Notes: generated by a model not told the origin, from the letters alone. Shown: positions 43,706-52,906, numbered from the stretch's first letter. The stretch is 64,000 bases of DNA from Luteimicrobium subarcticum (GCF_002798015.1 NZ_PGTZ01000006.1:496001-560000), one strand, 5' to 3'. Made by a program: numbers and translations.

Positions 43706-44890
43706 GTGAACGCAAAGCGGGCGACGCCGGGGTCGCAGACATCGCTTCGTGAATCCAACCGTGCGCGCATCATCGAAGCCGTCAAGCACCACGGAGGACT
43801 CGCGCAGGTCGAGCTCGCCGGCTCCACGGGCCTCTCGCCGGCGACCGTCTCCAACATCGTCAAGGAGCTCGTCGCCGCAGGCATCCTCCAGACGACACCC
43901 AGCACCCGCAGCGGACGGCGCTCGCAGTACGTCACCCTCGCCCGGAACGTCGGGCTCGTCGCCGGCGTCCACTTCGGTGCGCGCCACCTGCGCGTGGCCG
44001 TCGCCGACGCGACCGGGCAGGTGCTGGCCGACCAGCGCATGCCGCTCGGCACCGACCACCGCGCCGACGCCGGGCTCGACCGCGTCGCGCTGCTGCTCGC
44101 CGACATGGTCGAGTCGCTCGACGCCACGCTGCCCGAGCTGCTCGCCGTCGGGCTCGGCGTCCCTGCTCCGTTCGACACGTCGACGGGGCACGTCTCGTCC
44201 TCGTCGATGCTCCGCGGATGGGGCGGCGTCGAGATCGCACGCGTGACCTCCAAACGCCTCGGCGCGCCCGTCTTCGTCGACAACGACGCCAACCTGGGCG
44301 CGCTCGCCGAGCTGCGACAGGGCGCCGCCAAGGACGTCGCGCAGGCCGCCTACGTCTCGGTCTCGCACCGGATCGGATCAGGGCTCATCATCAACGGCGA
44401 GGTGTACCGCGGGTCCATCGGGACCGCGGGCGAGCTCGGTCACGTGACCATCGACGAGGACGGACCGATCTGCCGCTGCGGCAACCGCGGCTGCCTCGAG
44501 ACGTTCGCAGGCGCGCAGCACCTGCTCGAGCTCCTCCGGGTGAGCCACGGCGCCCTGACGCTGCGCGACGTCATCCGGCTCGCGCTCGAGGGCGACGCCG
44601 GCTGCCGACGGGTGGTCGCGGACGCAGGGCGGGCCGTCGGGATCGCGCTCGCGAACCTGTGCAACCTGCTCAACCCGTCGCGCGTCGTCGTCGGCGGGGA
44701 GCTCGCGCGGGCGGGTGACATCCTCCTCGACCCGATCCGCGAGACGGTGGGGCGCTCCGCGCTGCCGGCGGCGTCCGGGGCGCTCGAGATCGTGCCTGCC
44801 GAGCTCCAGGGCGAGGCCGAGATCCTCGGTGCGATCGCGCTCGCGATCGAGCACGCGACCGTCAACGTCATGGCGAACGTCCCCTCCTGA
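43706..44890 (+). CDS. ROK-family transcriptional repressor of the xylose-type transporter
   Basis: A 394-residue protein. The N-terminal winged helix (about 10-70, RESNRARIIEAVKHHGGLAQVELA...LSPATVSNIVKELVAAGIL) is fused to a ROK sugar-kinase-like domain with the zinc motif CRCGNRGCLE and nucleotide-loop GLGVPAPFDTSTG. It resembles XylR/NagC-type regulators; in Streptomyces a ROK regulator sits beside xylFGH in the same way. GTG 43706 is favoured by TAGAGT seven bases upstream. It probably binds the palindromes between its gene and xylF. Confidence 0.87.
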   Translation: MNAKRATPGSQTSLRESNRARIIEAVKHHGGLAQVELAGSTGLSPATVSNIVKELVAAGILQTTPSTRSGRRSQYVTLARNVGLVAGVHFGARHLRVAVADATGQVLADQRMPLGTDHRADAGLDRVALLLADMVESLDATLPELLAVGLGVPAPFDTSTGHVSSSSMLRGWGGVEIARVTSKRLGAPVFVDNDANLGALAELRQGAAKDVAQAAYVSVSHRIGSGLIINGEVYRGSIGTAGELGHVTIDEDGPICRCGNRGCLETFAGAQHLLELLRVSHGALTLRDVIRLALEGDAGCRRVVADAGRAVGIALANLCNLLNPSRVVVGGELARAGDILLDPIRETVGRSALPAASGALEIVPAELQGEAEILGAIALAIEHATVNVMANVPS

Positions 44891-45005
44891 CCCGGACCGG
44901 CGCGCCCCGGCCCGCCCGGCGCACGGAGTGTCCGCAGGACACCAGGGCTCCCCTGCGAGACACTCGAACTGCTCCACTGACAGGTCCGTAACCAAACCGT
45001 TGCGT

Positions 45006-45016
45006 TCAAGACTTGA
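45006..45016. promoter_or_regulatory. Candidate operator 1 upstream of xylF
   Basis: TCAAG-A-CTTGA, an 11-base palindrome, about 75 bases before xylF. It overlaps a TTGACG that might serve as a -35. Confidence 0.45.
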
Positions 45017-45031
45017 CGACAAGGTGCGCTG

Positions 45032-45045
45032 ACGAGTTGACTCGT
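45032..45045. promoter_or_regulatory. Candidate operator 2 upstream of xylF
   Basis: ACGAGT-TG-ACTCGT, a perfect inverted repeat 26 bases downstream of operator 1 and 44 bases before the xylF start. Confidence 0.45.
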
Positions 45046-45088
45046 ACCGACCGCCAACGCAGGCGGACACCTACTCGGAGGTGCCTCA

Positions 45089-46186
45089 ATGAAGAAGTCC
45101 ACCACCAGGGCTGTCTCGATGGCCGCCATGCTCGCGCTCGGAATGGGCGCCCTCGCGGCCTGCAGCTCGGACAACAACGACTCGTCCGGCGGCTCGACCG
45201 ACGGCGGCAGCAAGGGCGGCAAGGTCGCCCTGCTTCTCCCGGAGTCGAAGACCGCGCGCTACGAGGCCCTGGACAAGCCGCTGTTCACGGCCAAGCTCAA
45301 GGAGCTCTCGCCTGACACGGAGACGCTCTACTACAACGCCGACCAGGACAAGGACAAGCAGCTGCAGCAGGCGGAGACCGCGCTCACGCAGGGTGCCGAC
45401 GTCCTCGTGCTCGACCCGGTCGACGGCGCCGCTGCGGCGAGCATCGTCAACGAGGCCAACCAGAAGAACGTCCCGGTCATCTCGTACGACCGCCTCATCA
45501 CGGGTGGCAAGCTGGCGTACTACGTCACCTTCGACAACGAGCAGGTCGGCGTGGAGCAGGGCAAGGCCCTCGTCGCGGCCCTCCAGAAGTCCGACCCGGA
45601 CAAGAAGGGCGGCATCATCATGATCAACGGGTCGCCCACCGACAACAACGCGACCCTGTTCAAGAAGGGCGCGCACTCCGTCCTGGACTCGAGCGGGTAC
45701 AAGATCCTCGCCGAGTACGACACCCCCGACTGGAGCCCTGACAAGGCCCAGGCCTTCATGGAGAGCCAGGTCACCAAGTTCTCCGGCAAGTTCACGGGCG
45801 TGTACGCCGCCAACGACGGCACCGCCGGCGGCGCCGTCGCCGCCATGCAGGCCGCCAACGTCTCGCCGTGGCCCGCCGTGACCGGCCAGGACGCCGAGCT
45901 CCCCGGCATCCAGCGCATCGTCGCCGGCCAGCAGTACATGACGATCTACAAGTCGGTGAAGCAGGAGGCCGAGAACGCCGCCCAGGCCGCGGTCGACCTG
46001 CTCAACGACAAGCAGCCGACCGGAACGTCCCCCGACACGGACGGCGTCATCACGTCGCTCCTCCCGGTCCAGACGGTCACGGTCGACAACATCAAGGACA
46101 CCGTCGTCAAGGACGGCGTCTACACGGTCGACCAGATCTGCACGGCCGACTACGCCGCCGCCTGCACCAAGGCCGGCCTGAAGTAA
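45089..46186 (+). CDS. xylF: Sugar ABC transporter substrate-binding lipoprotein (XylF-like)
   Basis: A 365-residue periplasmic-binding-type protein. The signal peptide ends at ALAAC (lipobox, C25), followed by a Ser/Gly/Asp-rich spacer. The type I sugar-binding fold shows VALLLPESKTARYEALDKPLF, ADVLVLDPVDGAAAASIVNEA, and VTGQDAELPGIQRIVAGQQYMTIYKS, close to xylose-binding XylF and ChvE. GGAGG precedes the ATG. The gene is followed by a hairpin that probably lowers expression of the downstream genes. Sugar specificity is inferred. Confidence 0.92.
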   Translation: MKKSTTRAVSMAAMLALGMGALAACSSDNNDSSGGSTDGGSKGGKVALLLPESKTARYEALDKPLFTAKLKELSPDTETLYYNADQDKDKQLQQAETALTQGADVLVLDPVDGAAAASIVNEANQKNVPVISYDRLITGGKLAYYVTFDNEQVGVEQGKALVAALQKSDPDKKGGIIMINGSPTDNNATLFKKGAHSVLDSSGYKILAEYDTPDWSPDKAQAFMESQVTKFSGKFTGVYAANDGTAGGAVAAMQAANVSPWPAVTGQDAELPGIQRIVAGQQYMTIYKSVKQEAENAAQAAVDLLNDKQPTGTSPDTDGVITSLLPVQTVTVDNIKDTVVKDGVYTVDQICTADYAAACTKAGLK

Positions 46187-46195
46187 CACCCCCGG

Positions 46196-46235
46196 CCGGG
46201 CGGCCGACCTCCCCACCGGGAGGACGGCCGCCCGG
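46196..46235 (+). terminator. Intercistronic hairpin between xylF and xylG
   Basis: Outer arms CCGGGCGGCCG (46196-46206) and CGGCCGCCCGG (46225-46235), inner CCTCCC/GGGAGG. Likely an attenuator or mRNA-stabilising stem, as is usual after binding-protein genes. Confidence 0.65.
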
Positions 46236-46294
46236 CTCCGCCGCGCGCCCCCCGCCGCGGCGCTACGACGCACCCCACCCCGGAAGGAGCTCCG

Positions 46295-47173
46295 GTGACT
46301 CAGACGACCGCCGCACCGGCCCCCAGCGCCTCGAAGCAGAACCTCGTGCTCTCGCTGCGCGGCATCACCAAGCGGTTCGGCGCCGTGCAGGCGCTGACCG
46401 ACGTCGACCTGGACGTCCACGAGGGCGAGGTCGTGGCCCTCGTCGGCGACAACGGCGCCGGAAAGTCCACTCTCGTCAAGGTCATGGCCGGAGTCCACCC
46501 TCAGGACGAGGGCACGATCACGTTCGACGGCAAGCCGGCCCGCATCGGCACGCCCGCCGAGTCCCGCGACCTCGGCATCGCGACCGTGTTCCAGGACCTG
46601 GCGCTGTGCGACAACCTCGACGTCGTCGCGAACCTGTTCCTCGGTCACGAGAAGACCAGCGCGGGCACCCTCGACGAGGTCGCGATGGAGAAGCGCTCCT
46701 GGGACCTCCTGCGACAGCTCTCCGCCAAGATCCCGTCCGTGCGCATCCCGATCGCGTCGCTGTCCGGCGGTCAGCGCCAGACCGTCGCGATCGCCCGGTC
46801 GCTGCTCGGTGACCCGAAGGTCGTCATCCTCGACGAGCCGACCGCAGCGCTCGGCGTCGCGCAGACCGCAGAGGTGCTCAACCTCGTGGAACGCCTGCGC
46901 GACCGCGGGCACGGCGTGATCCTCATCAGCCACAACATGGCCGACGTGCAGGCCGTCGCAGACCGTGTCGTCGTGCTCCGCCTGGGGCGCAACAACGGGG
47001 ACTTCGCCGTCGCCGACACCTCGTACGAGGACATCATCGCCGCGATCACCGGCGCCACGGACAACGCCGTGACGAAGCGTGCCACCGCGCGCGCCAGCCA
47101 GCCCGAGGCGTCCGCCCTGCCCGGGCACGTCTCCGTCGCGAAGACCGACGCCCCCGAGGGAGAGACCCGATGA
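46295..47173 (+). CDS. xylG: Sugar ABC transporter ATPase, single NBD (XylG-like)
   Basis: A 292-residue ATPase. Walker A is GDNGAGKST, the Q-loop is in TVFQDLAL, the ABC signature is LSGGQRQTVAIARSLL, and Walker B is VVILDEPTAAL. Only one nucleotide-binding domain is present, about half the size of E. coli XylG/MglA, so the working transporter needs a homodimer. GGAAGGAG lies upstream of the GTG. The C-terminal ~35 residues are a loose extension. It overlaps xylH by ATGA (47170-47173). Confidence 0.92.
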   Translation: MTQTTAAPAPSASKQNLVLSLRGITKRFGAVQALTDVDLDVHEGEVVALVGDNGAGKSTLVKVMAGVHPQDEGTITFDGKPARIGTPAESRDLGIATVFQDLALCDNLDVVANLFLGHEKTSAGTLDEVAMEKRSWDLLRQLSAKIPSVRIPIASLSGGQRQTVAIARSLLGDPKVVILDEPTAALGVAQTAEVLNLVERLRDRGHGVILISHNMADVQAVADRVVVLRLGRNNGDFAVADTSYEDIIAAITGATDNAVTKRATARASQPEASALPGHVSVAKTDAPEGETR

Positions 47174-48450
47174 GCACCACCACCCCCCAGAAGGAGAACA
47201 TCGGGGCCGTGGCCGCCGACCTGCAGGACGAGCGTCTGCTCCAGTCCCAGGGGTTCGGAGGCCGCGTCAAGGCCGAGCTGGGACGTCTCCGCGGAGGTGA
47301 CCTCGGCTCCCTGCCCGTCGTCGTCGGCCTCATCGTGATCTGGATCGTCTTCCAGTCGCTCAACTCGAACTTCCTGTCGCCCGGCAACCTGGTCAACCTG
47401 CTGCTCCAGTCCGCGGCGGTCGGGACCATCTCGGTCGGCATCGTGCTCGTGCTGCTGCTCGGCGAGATCGACCTGTCCGTCGGGTCCGTGAGCGGCGTGT
47501 CCGCGGCGATGCTCGCCGTCGGTTTCGTCAACCACGGCTGGCCCATCGCCGTCGCCATCGTGGCCGCCATCGCCGCCGGTGCGGTCATCGGCCTGTTCTA
47601 CGGCCTGCTCTACACCCGGTTCGGCGTCCCGAGCTTCGTCATCACGCTCGCCGGCCTCCTCGGGTTCCTCGGCCTCCAGCTCTGGATCCTCGGCGCCGAC
47701 GGCTCGATCAACATCCCGTTCGACTCGTGGTTCGTGCGGTTCTGCCAGCAGATGTTCCTCACGCCCGTCGCGTCGTACATCATCGCGGCCGCAGCGACCG
47801 TCGTGTACGTCCTCGCGTCGCTCGCACGGCGCAACCAGCGGGCGAAGGCCGGCCTGTCGGCACAGTCGTTCGTCGAGATCGGCGTCCGCGCTGGGCTCGC
47901 GCTCGTCGTCGCCTGCGTCGCGATCGCCTACCTCAACAGCGGTGAGGGCCGCACGCAGGGCCGTGGCATCGGCTACATGGTCGTGCTGTTCGTCGCGATC
48001 GTCGTGCTCATGAACCTCGTGCTGCGCCGCACCCGCTGGGGCCGCTCGGTGTTCGCCGTCGGTGGCAACGTCGAGGCCGCGCGTCGTGCCGGCATCAAGG
48101 TGAACCGCGTCTTCATCAGCGTGTTCGTGCTCTGCTCGTCGCTCGCCGCCGTCGGCGGCCTGCTCGCCGCGGGCCGCATCGCCAACGCCAACCAGTCGAG
48201 CGGCACCGGCGACACCAACCTCAACGCGATCGCAGCCGCCGTCATCGGTGGCACGAGCCTCTTCGGCGGCCGCGGCTCGGCCTACTCGGCCCTGCTCGGC
48301 ATCCTCGTGATCCAGTCCATCTCGAGCGGCCTCAACCTGCTCAACCTGGACTCGTCCGTCCGCTACATGATCACGGGCGCGGTGCTGCTGCTCGCCGTGA
48401 TCATCGACTCGGTCTCGCGCCGGTCGCGCAAGTCCGCGGGTCGCGGCTGA
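47170..48450 (+). CDS. xylH: Sugar ABC transporter permease (XylH-like)
   Basis: A 426-residue inner-membrane permease of the BPD_transp_2 family with about ten spans. The N-terminal cytoplasmic part is followed by VVVGLIVIWIVFQSLNSNFLSPGNLVNLLLQ. The conserved loop LLLGEIDLSVGSVSG and the EAA-like region AARRAGIKVNRVFISVFVL are seen, along with AAAVIGGTSLFGGRGS. It forms the pore with xylG and receives sugar from xylF. A strong terminator follows. Confidence 0.93.
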   Translation: MSTTTPQKENIGAVAADLQDERLLQSQGFGGRVKAELGRLRGGDLGSLPVVVGLIVIWIVFQSLNSNFLSPGNLVNLLLQSAAVGTISVGIVLVLLLGEIDLSVGSVSGVSAAMLAVGFVNHGWPIAVAIVAAIAAGAVIGLFYGLLYTRFGVPSFVITLAGLLGFLGLQLWILGADGSINIPFDSWFVRFCQQMFLTPVASYIIAAAATVVYVLASLARRNQRAKAGLSAQSFVEIGVRAGLALVVACVAIAYLNSGEGRTQGRGIGYMVVLFVAIVVLMNLVLRRTRWGRSVFAVGGNVEAARRAGIKVNRVFISVFVLCSSLAAVGGLLAAGRIANANQSSGTGDTNLNAIAAAVIGGTSLFGGRGSAYSALLGILVIQSISSGLNLLNLDSSVRYMITGAVLLLAVIIDSVSRRSRKSAGRG

Positions 48451-48471
48451 CCCGCCAGCAGCTCCGCACGA

Positions 48472-48514
48472 CGGCGAAGGCCGGCCACCCCGCGAGGGTG
48501 GCCGGCCTTCGCCG
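48472..48514 (+). terminator. Terminator after xylH
   Basis: Perfect 19-base arms beginning CGGCGAAGGCCGGCC around a CGCGA loop, between convergent xylH and the GNAT gene. Confidence 0.85.
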
Positions 48515-48573
48515 TGTGCGCCGGGCGCCCGGTGGTCGCTGCGTGCGAGCGGCCGGCGAGCAGCGGGCCAGAG

Positions 48574-49092
48574 TCAGTCGTCCGTCGTGTCGGCGGACGC
48601 CGCGCGCGCCTGCGCCTCGCCGAGGATGCGACGCAGGTAGGTGTACGTGAGGTCGCCGGCCGACTTGTCGAACTGCTCCTCGTAGCCCTGCTGCTGGTAC
48701 ATCGCGAGGTTCTGCCGCGAGTCCTTGCCGGTGAACACCCAGATCTCGGTCGTCTGCTCCGGCAGGTAGGGCAGCACCGCCCACATCAGCTGGGTGCCGA
48801 TGCCGTGGCCCTGCTGGTCGGGCGCCACGGCCAGCCGACCGAGCGTCGCCTTCTGGCCGTCGATCTCGACGCGCACCGAGCCGACGAGGCGGTGCCCGTC
48901 CCACGCGCCGATGGTCACCACGTCCTCGCGGGCCAGGTCGGCGCGGAGCTCGTGCAGCGTCTGCGTCAGCGGCGGGATGTGGGGGTCACCGTACTGCTGG
49001 GCCTCGGTGACGAACGCCGCGCGCCGCAGCGTGAGCAGCTCCCCCGCGGTCTCGTCGCCCACACGGTCGATCCGGGTCTGCGTCTCGCTCAT
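48574..49092 (-). CDS. GNAT family N-acetyltransferase
   Basis: A 172-residue acetyltransferase. The acetyl-CoA loop is LGRLAVAPDQQGHGIGTQLM (Q/RxxGxG/A type), followed by IWVFTGKDSRQNLAMYQQQGY. The substrate cannot be predicted. The ATG lies six bases after CACGAT, with no ribosome binding site. It stands alone between convergent xylH and the divergent lipid operon. Confidence 0.85.
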   Translation of the reverse strand: MSETQTRIDRVGDETAGELLTLRRAAFVTEAQQYGDPHIPPLTQTLHELRADLAREDVVTIGAWDGHRLVGSVRVEIDGQKATLGRLAVAPDQQGHGIGTQLMWAVLPYLPEQTTEIWVFTGKDSRQNLAMYQQQGYEEQFDKSAGDLTYTYLRRILGEAQARAASADTTDD

Positions 49093-49098
49093 ACCCCC

Positions 49099-49104
49099 AT
49101 CGTG
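49099..49104 (-). promoter_or_regulatory. Possible -10 element of the GNAT gene
   Basis: CACGAT on the minus strand, then GGGGGT, then ATG at 49092. Confidence 0.4.
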
Positions 49105-49228
49105 GCAGAGGCGGCCGGGCTCGCGCTGCCCGGCGCGCTGCCCGACCCGCCGCCGGCCGTGCGACCGGTCGCGCGCCGGGCCAACCGGCCTCCGTGGACG
49201 ACGCGGGCCGCGCGTCCGCCCGTCCCCC

Positions 49229-49234
49229 TAGACT
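49229..49234 (+). promoter_or_regulatory. -10 element of the phospholipid operon (leaderless type)
   Basis: TAGACT, then seven bases (CCGCGCC), then ATG at 49242. Confidence 0.55.
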
Positions 49235-49241
49235 CCGCGCC

Positions 49242-49859
49242 ATGCAGGGGCTCTACCGACTCAAGCCGTGGTTCACCGGGAGGCTCGACGCCGGGGTGCG
49301 CCTCGCCGTCGCGCGCGGCACCTCCCCCGACGTCTTCACGGCGCTCGGTGTCGTCTCCGCCGCGCTCGCCGGGGTGGCGCTCGCCCTCGGCTGGTGGCCG
49401 CTCGCCCTCGTCCTGCTCGTCGGGCGTCTCGCGGGCGCCAACCTCGACGGTGCCGTCGCGCGTGCCCGCGGGGTGTCCCGCCCCTGGGGCTTCGTGCTCA
49501 ACGAGCTCGGCGACCGGTCGGGCGACCTGCTCGCGTTCGCGGGGCTCGCCGTCCTCGCGGCGCGCGTCGGCGACGACGCCGACCTGGTGTGGGTGCTCGT
49601 CGCGTGCGTCGCCGCGACCCTCCCGACGTTCGTGTCGCTCGCCGCGGCGGGGGCCGGCGCCCTGCGGCAGAACGGCGGCCCGCTCGGCAAGACCGAACGC
49701 TGCCTCCTGCTCGTCGTGGCGTGCGCGCTCCCCGGTCTGCTGCCCGTGTGGTGCGGCGTGCTCGTCGCCGGGTCGCTGCTGACAGCCGCGCTGCGCGCCC
49801 GCCGCGCGCACGAGGCCCTGCGTCCGTCTGCCGACGCGACCGCGGCGGACGTCGCGTGA
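49242..49859 (+). CDS. CDP-alcohol phosphatidyltransferase with variant metal motif
   Basis: A 205-residue membrane enzyme with about six spans. The family motif is altered: the usual four Asp (DxxDG...GxxxDxxxD) read A66-x2-D69-G70, A73-R74, G83, N87, D91, with an extra D95. I recall the NLDG...LNELGD form from YnbA-like relatives, so it may be a functional sub-family. It would transfer a phosphatidyl group from CDP-diacylglycerol to an unknown alcohol. It is the first gene of a coupled operon with a CdsA-like and a PlsC-like enzyme (GTGA overlap at 49856-49859). Confidence 0.82.
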   Translation: MQGLYRLKPWFTGRLDAGVRLAVARGTSPDVFTALGVVSAALAGVALALGWWPLALVLLVGRLAGANLDGAVARARGVSRPWGFVLNELGDRSGDLLAFAGLAVLAARVGDDADLVWVLVACVAATLPTFVSLAAAGAGALRQNGGPLGKTERCLLLVVACALPGLLPVWCGVLVAGSLLTAALRARRAHEALRPSADATAADVA

Positions 49860-50767
49860 GGCGCGCCGTCGACCCGCTCGGTGCGCTCGGCCTCGACCGC
49901 GACGCCTTCTCCCTGCGCTTCGACGTCGGGTCGCTGCACGTCGACCTCGAAGGACGCGCCGTCTTCTTCCTGCTCGTCTCGGTCGTCGTCCTCGCCGTCG
50001 CCGCCGTGCCCGTGCTCGTCAGCGGACGGCCCGAGCTGCGCGCCCGCTGGACCACGTGGGCGTTCGTGCTGCCTGTGCTCGGGATCCCGCTGTGGCTCGG
50101 GTCGTGGTCCACGGCGCTCTTCGCGGCCGCCGTCGCCGTGGTGTGCGTCCTCGAGTTCGCGCGGCTCGCCGACCTGCCGCGGCCCGACGTCGTCGTTCTG
50201 CTCGTGCTCGCCGTCGCCTACCCGCTCGCGGCGTGGCTCGAGCCGCGCGCCCTCGCCCTCGTGCCCGTCCTCGCGCTCGCGTGCGCCGCGCCCTCGCTCG
50301 CCGCCGGGGACGTCGAGCACGGGCTCCGGCGCTCCGCGTCGACCGCGTTCGGCTCGATCTGGATCTGCTGGTCGCTCGCCAACCTCGTGCTGCTCGGCAA
50401 CCAGGCGTTCCTCGTGTGCTTCGCCGCCGCCGCGACCGACGTCGCCGCCTGGTGCGGCGGCAACGGGCTGCGCCGCCTGCGGTGGGCGCGCCGGCCGCTG
50501 TCGCCGCTCAGCCCGAGCAAGACCGTGGGCGGCCTCGTGGGCGCCGCCGTCGGCGCCGCGCTCGTGCTTCTGCTGCTGGGGGGCTTCACCGCCGGCCTCC
50601 TCGTCGCCGTCGTCGTCGGGGCGGTCGGAGGGGATCTCGTGGAGTCGATGGTCAAGCGTCAGGCGGGCGTCAAGGACGCCGGGAGCTGGCTGCCCGGGTT
50701 CGGCGGACTGCTCGACCGGGTGGACTCGCTCCTGCTCGTCCTGCCCCTCGCAGTGGTGCTCTCGTGA
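49856..50767 (+). CDS. CdsA-like phosphatidate cytidylyltransferase
   Basis: A 303-residue membrane protein with about eight spans. The CdsA signature is [15 protein letters not shown]...[18 protein letters not shown] followed by [13 protein letters not shown]. It makes CDP-diacylglycerol from phosphatidate and CTP. It is sandwiched by GTGA overlaps with the phosphatidyltransferase and acyltransferase genes, so it is probably a dedicated second CdsA for the same pathway rather than the housekeeping copy. Confidence 0.87.
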   Translation: MRRAVDPLGALGLDRDAFSLRFDVGSLHVDLEGRAVFFLLVSVVVLAVAAVPVLVSGRPELRARWTTWAFVLPVLGIPLWLGSWSTALFAAAVAVVCVLEFARLADLPRPDVVVLLVLAVAYPLAAWLEPRALALVPVLALACAAPSLAAGDVEHGLRRSASTAFGSIWICWSLANLVLLGNQAFLVCFAAAATDVAAWCGGNGLRRLRWARRPLSPLSPSKTVGGLVGAAVGAALVLLLLGGFTAGLLVAVVVGAVGGDLVESMVKRQAGVKDAGSWLPGFGGLLDRVDSLLLVLPLAVVLS

Positions 50768-51978
50768 CCGGCCGCCGACGCGTCGGGCTCCCGGCCGGCA
50801 CCTCACTGCCCGCCCTGCTGCGGCACCGCCTGTGGCGCGGCGCGTTCCAGGCCGCGGGCGGGTTCCGCGTCGTCGGCCGCGCGCCCGTCGAGGCGATGGT
50901 CCTCGTCGCCAACCACTCGTCGCACGCCGACACCCCCGCCGTGCTCGCCGCGTTCCCCGCGCCGTACCGGCCCGTCGCCGCGGCCGCGGGCGACTACTGG
51001 TTCGCCGACCCGCTGCGGTCCTGGCTCGCCCGCACCTTCGTCGGAGCCGTGCCGCTCGACCGCTCCGGCGGCGGCGGGTACGCCGCCCTCTCGGAGGAGG
51101 CCGCGCACGTGCTCGGCCACGGCCGCTCCCTCCTGCTGTACTCCGAGGGCACCCGCAGCGTCGACGGCGACCTGGGCGACTTCCGCTCCGGCGCCATGCA
51201 CCTCGCCCGCGAGTACGACGTGCCGCTGCTGCCCGTCGCCATCGTCGGCACCCACGACCTCCTGCCCAAGGGCGGACGCCTCGCCCCCGCGCCCGTCGAG
51301 GTGCGCCTCGGCACGCCCGTCGCCCCCGAGGAGTGGGACGAGCGCGGCATGGACGTCGTGCGCGACCAGATCCGCGAGCTCCTCGCCCGCGGCCCGGCGC
51401 GGCCCACGACGTCCGCGCTGTGGCGGCGCACCCACCGGTTCATGGCGGGCCGCGCCGGGCTGGCGGGCGCGTTCGGGTGGGGCTTCGCCGAAGCCGTCTC
51501 CTGGCCCGTCACCAACGAGATGTTCCTCGCGATCTTCGCCGCCGCGCACCCACGACGGGTCCCCGCGACCGTCGCGGCCCTCACCGCCGGGTCCGTCGCG
51601 GGCGTCCTCGTGACCACCACGCTCACCGCCCGGGGCGCGCGTCCCCCCGCGCCGCTCACCACGCCGTCCATGCGCGCCACCGCGCGCGAGCACATGGCCG
51701 TCGGCGCGCGCGGCATCTGGCGGCAGGCGCTCAACGGCGTCCCCGTGAAGCTCTACGCCCAGGCCGCCGCCGACGAAGGCGTGCCCCGCGTGCCGCTCGC
51801 GCTCCACGCGATCGGCGCCCGCGGGGCTCGGGCCGTCGTCGTCGGCGCCGCCGTCGGGGTCGCCGCCACGAGGGCCCGACCGTTCCTCAAGCGCTTCTTC
51901 GGACCGTACGAGGTCGCGCTCGCCGGCGCGTACGTCGCCGGGTTTGCCGTCGTCGCCCGGCGCTGGCGCCGGGACTGA
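50764..51978 (+). CDS. PlsC-type acyltransferase with C-terminal membrane domain
   Basis: A 404-residue protein. The N-terminal half is a 1-acylglycerol-3-phosphate acyltransferase: [17 protein letters not shown] contains the HxxxxD box and [10 protein letters not shown] the EGTRS box. The second half (about 225-404) has hydrophobic segments starting [26 protein letters not shown], faintly like the YqaA/DedA (VTT) membrane family. This fusion is unusual. The GTG start overlaps the cdsA-like stop (50764-50767). Together the three genes cover acylation, CTP activation and head-group transfer. Confidence 0.8.
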   Translation: MTGRRRVGLPAGTSLPALLRHRLWRGAFQAAGGFRVVGRAPVEAMVLVANHSSHADTPAVLAAFPAPYRPVAAAAGDYWFADPLRSWLARTFVGAVPLDRSGGGGYAALSEEAAHVLGHGRSLLLYSEGTRSVDGDLGDFRSGAMHLAREYDVPLLPVAIVGTHDLLPKGGRLAPAPVEVRLGTPVAPEEWDERGMDVVRDQIRELLARGPARPTTSALWRRTHRFMAGRAGLAGAFGWGFAEAVSWPVTNEMFLAIFAAAHPRRVPATVAALTAGSVAGVLVTTTLTARGARPPAPLTTPSMRATAREHMAVGARGIWRQALNGVPVKLYAQAAADEGVPRVPLALHAIGARGARAVVVGAAVGVAATRARPFLKRFFGPYEVALAGAYVAGFAVVARRWRRD

Positions 51979-52012
51979 CGCAGACCGGCACCGCCCACCA
52001 GCCCCCGGCGAC

Positions 52013-52018
52013 TACCCT
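52013..52018 (+). promoter_or_regulatory. -10 element of purU (leaderless type)
   Basis: TACCCT, then GGGCGG, then GTG at 52025. Confidence 0.6.
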
Positions 52019-52024
52019 GGGCGG

Positions 52025-52906
52025 GTGCCCGAGCAGCCCGTCACCGCCACCAGCCCTGAGCACCCGACGCACTGGGTCCTCACGCTGTCCTGCCCCGACC
52101 GCCCCGGCATCGTGCACGCGGTGACCGGGGTCCTCGCCGCGCACGACGGGAACATCACCGAGTCTCAGCAGTTCGGCAGCCCCACGTCCGGGCGCTTCTT
52201 CCTGCGCGTGCAGGTCGCGTCCGGCGCAGACCGCGCCGAGCTCGAGAGCGCGCTCGCACCCGTCGCCGAGCAGTTCGACATGACGTGGTCGCTCGACGTC
52301 GTCGGCCGCGCCGTGCCGACGGTCATCATGGTGTCGACCGCCGCGCACTGCCTCAACGACCTGCTGTTCCGGCAGCGCTCCGGCGCGCTGCCGATCGACG
52401 TCGTCGCCGTCGTCGGCAACCACGAGGCGCTGCGCCCCCTCGCAGAGTTCTACGGCGTGCCGTTCCACCACGTGCCCGTGACCACGGCGACCAAGGCCGA
52501 CGCCGAGGCCCGCCTGCTCGGCATCGTCGAGGAGAGCGGCGCCGAGCTCGTCGTCCTCGCCCGGTACATGCAGATCCTGTCCGACGAGCTGTGCACCGCC
52601 CTGTCCGGACGTGTCATCAACATCCACCACTCGTTCCTGCCGAGCTTCAAGGGCGCCCGCCCCTACCACCAGGCGCACGACCGCGGCGTCAAGCTCATCG
52701 GCGCGACCTCGCACTACGTGACCGGTGACCTCGACGAAGGGCCGATCATCGAGCAGGAGGTCGAGCGCGTCGACCACACCCGGCACCCGTCCGACCTCGT
52801 CGGCATCGGCCAGGACGTCGAGGCCCGCACCCTCGCCCGCGCCGTGCGCTGGCACGCCGAGCACCGCGTGCTGCTCGACGGGAAGCGCACGGTCGTCTTC
52901 CGCTGA
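52025..52906 (+). CDS. purU: Formyltetrahydrofolate deformylase
   Basis: A 293-residue enzyme hydrolysing 10-formyl-THF to THF and formate, balancing one-carbon pools. The N-terminal ACT domain (about 15-90, LTLSCPDRPGIVHAVTG) is followed by a formyltransferase fold with INIHHSFLPSFKGARPYHQAH (catalytic Asn/His) and VTGDLDEGPII (catalytic Asp). The GTG start is set by TACCCT six bases upstream; the preceding lipid operon ends only about 46 bases before. Confidence 0.95.
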   Translation: MPEQPVTATSPEHPTHWVLTLSCPDRPGIVHAVTGVLAAHDGNITESQQFGSPTSGRFFLRVQVASGADRAELESALAPVAEQFDMTWSLDVVGRAVPTVIMVSTAAHCLNDLLFRQRSGALPIDVVAVVGNHEALRPLAEFYGVPFHHVPVTTATKADAEARLLGIVEESGAELVVLARYMQILSDELCTALSGRVINIHHSFLPSFKGARPYHQAHDRGVKLIGATSHYVTGDLDEGPIIEQEVERVDHTRHPSDLVGIGQDVEARTLARAVRWHAEHRVLLDGKRTVVFR

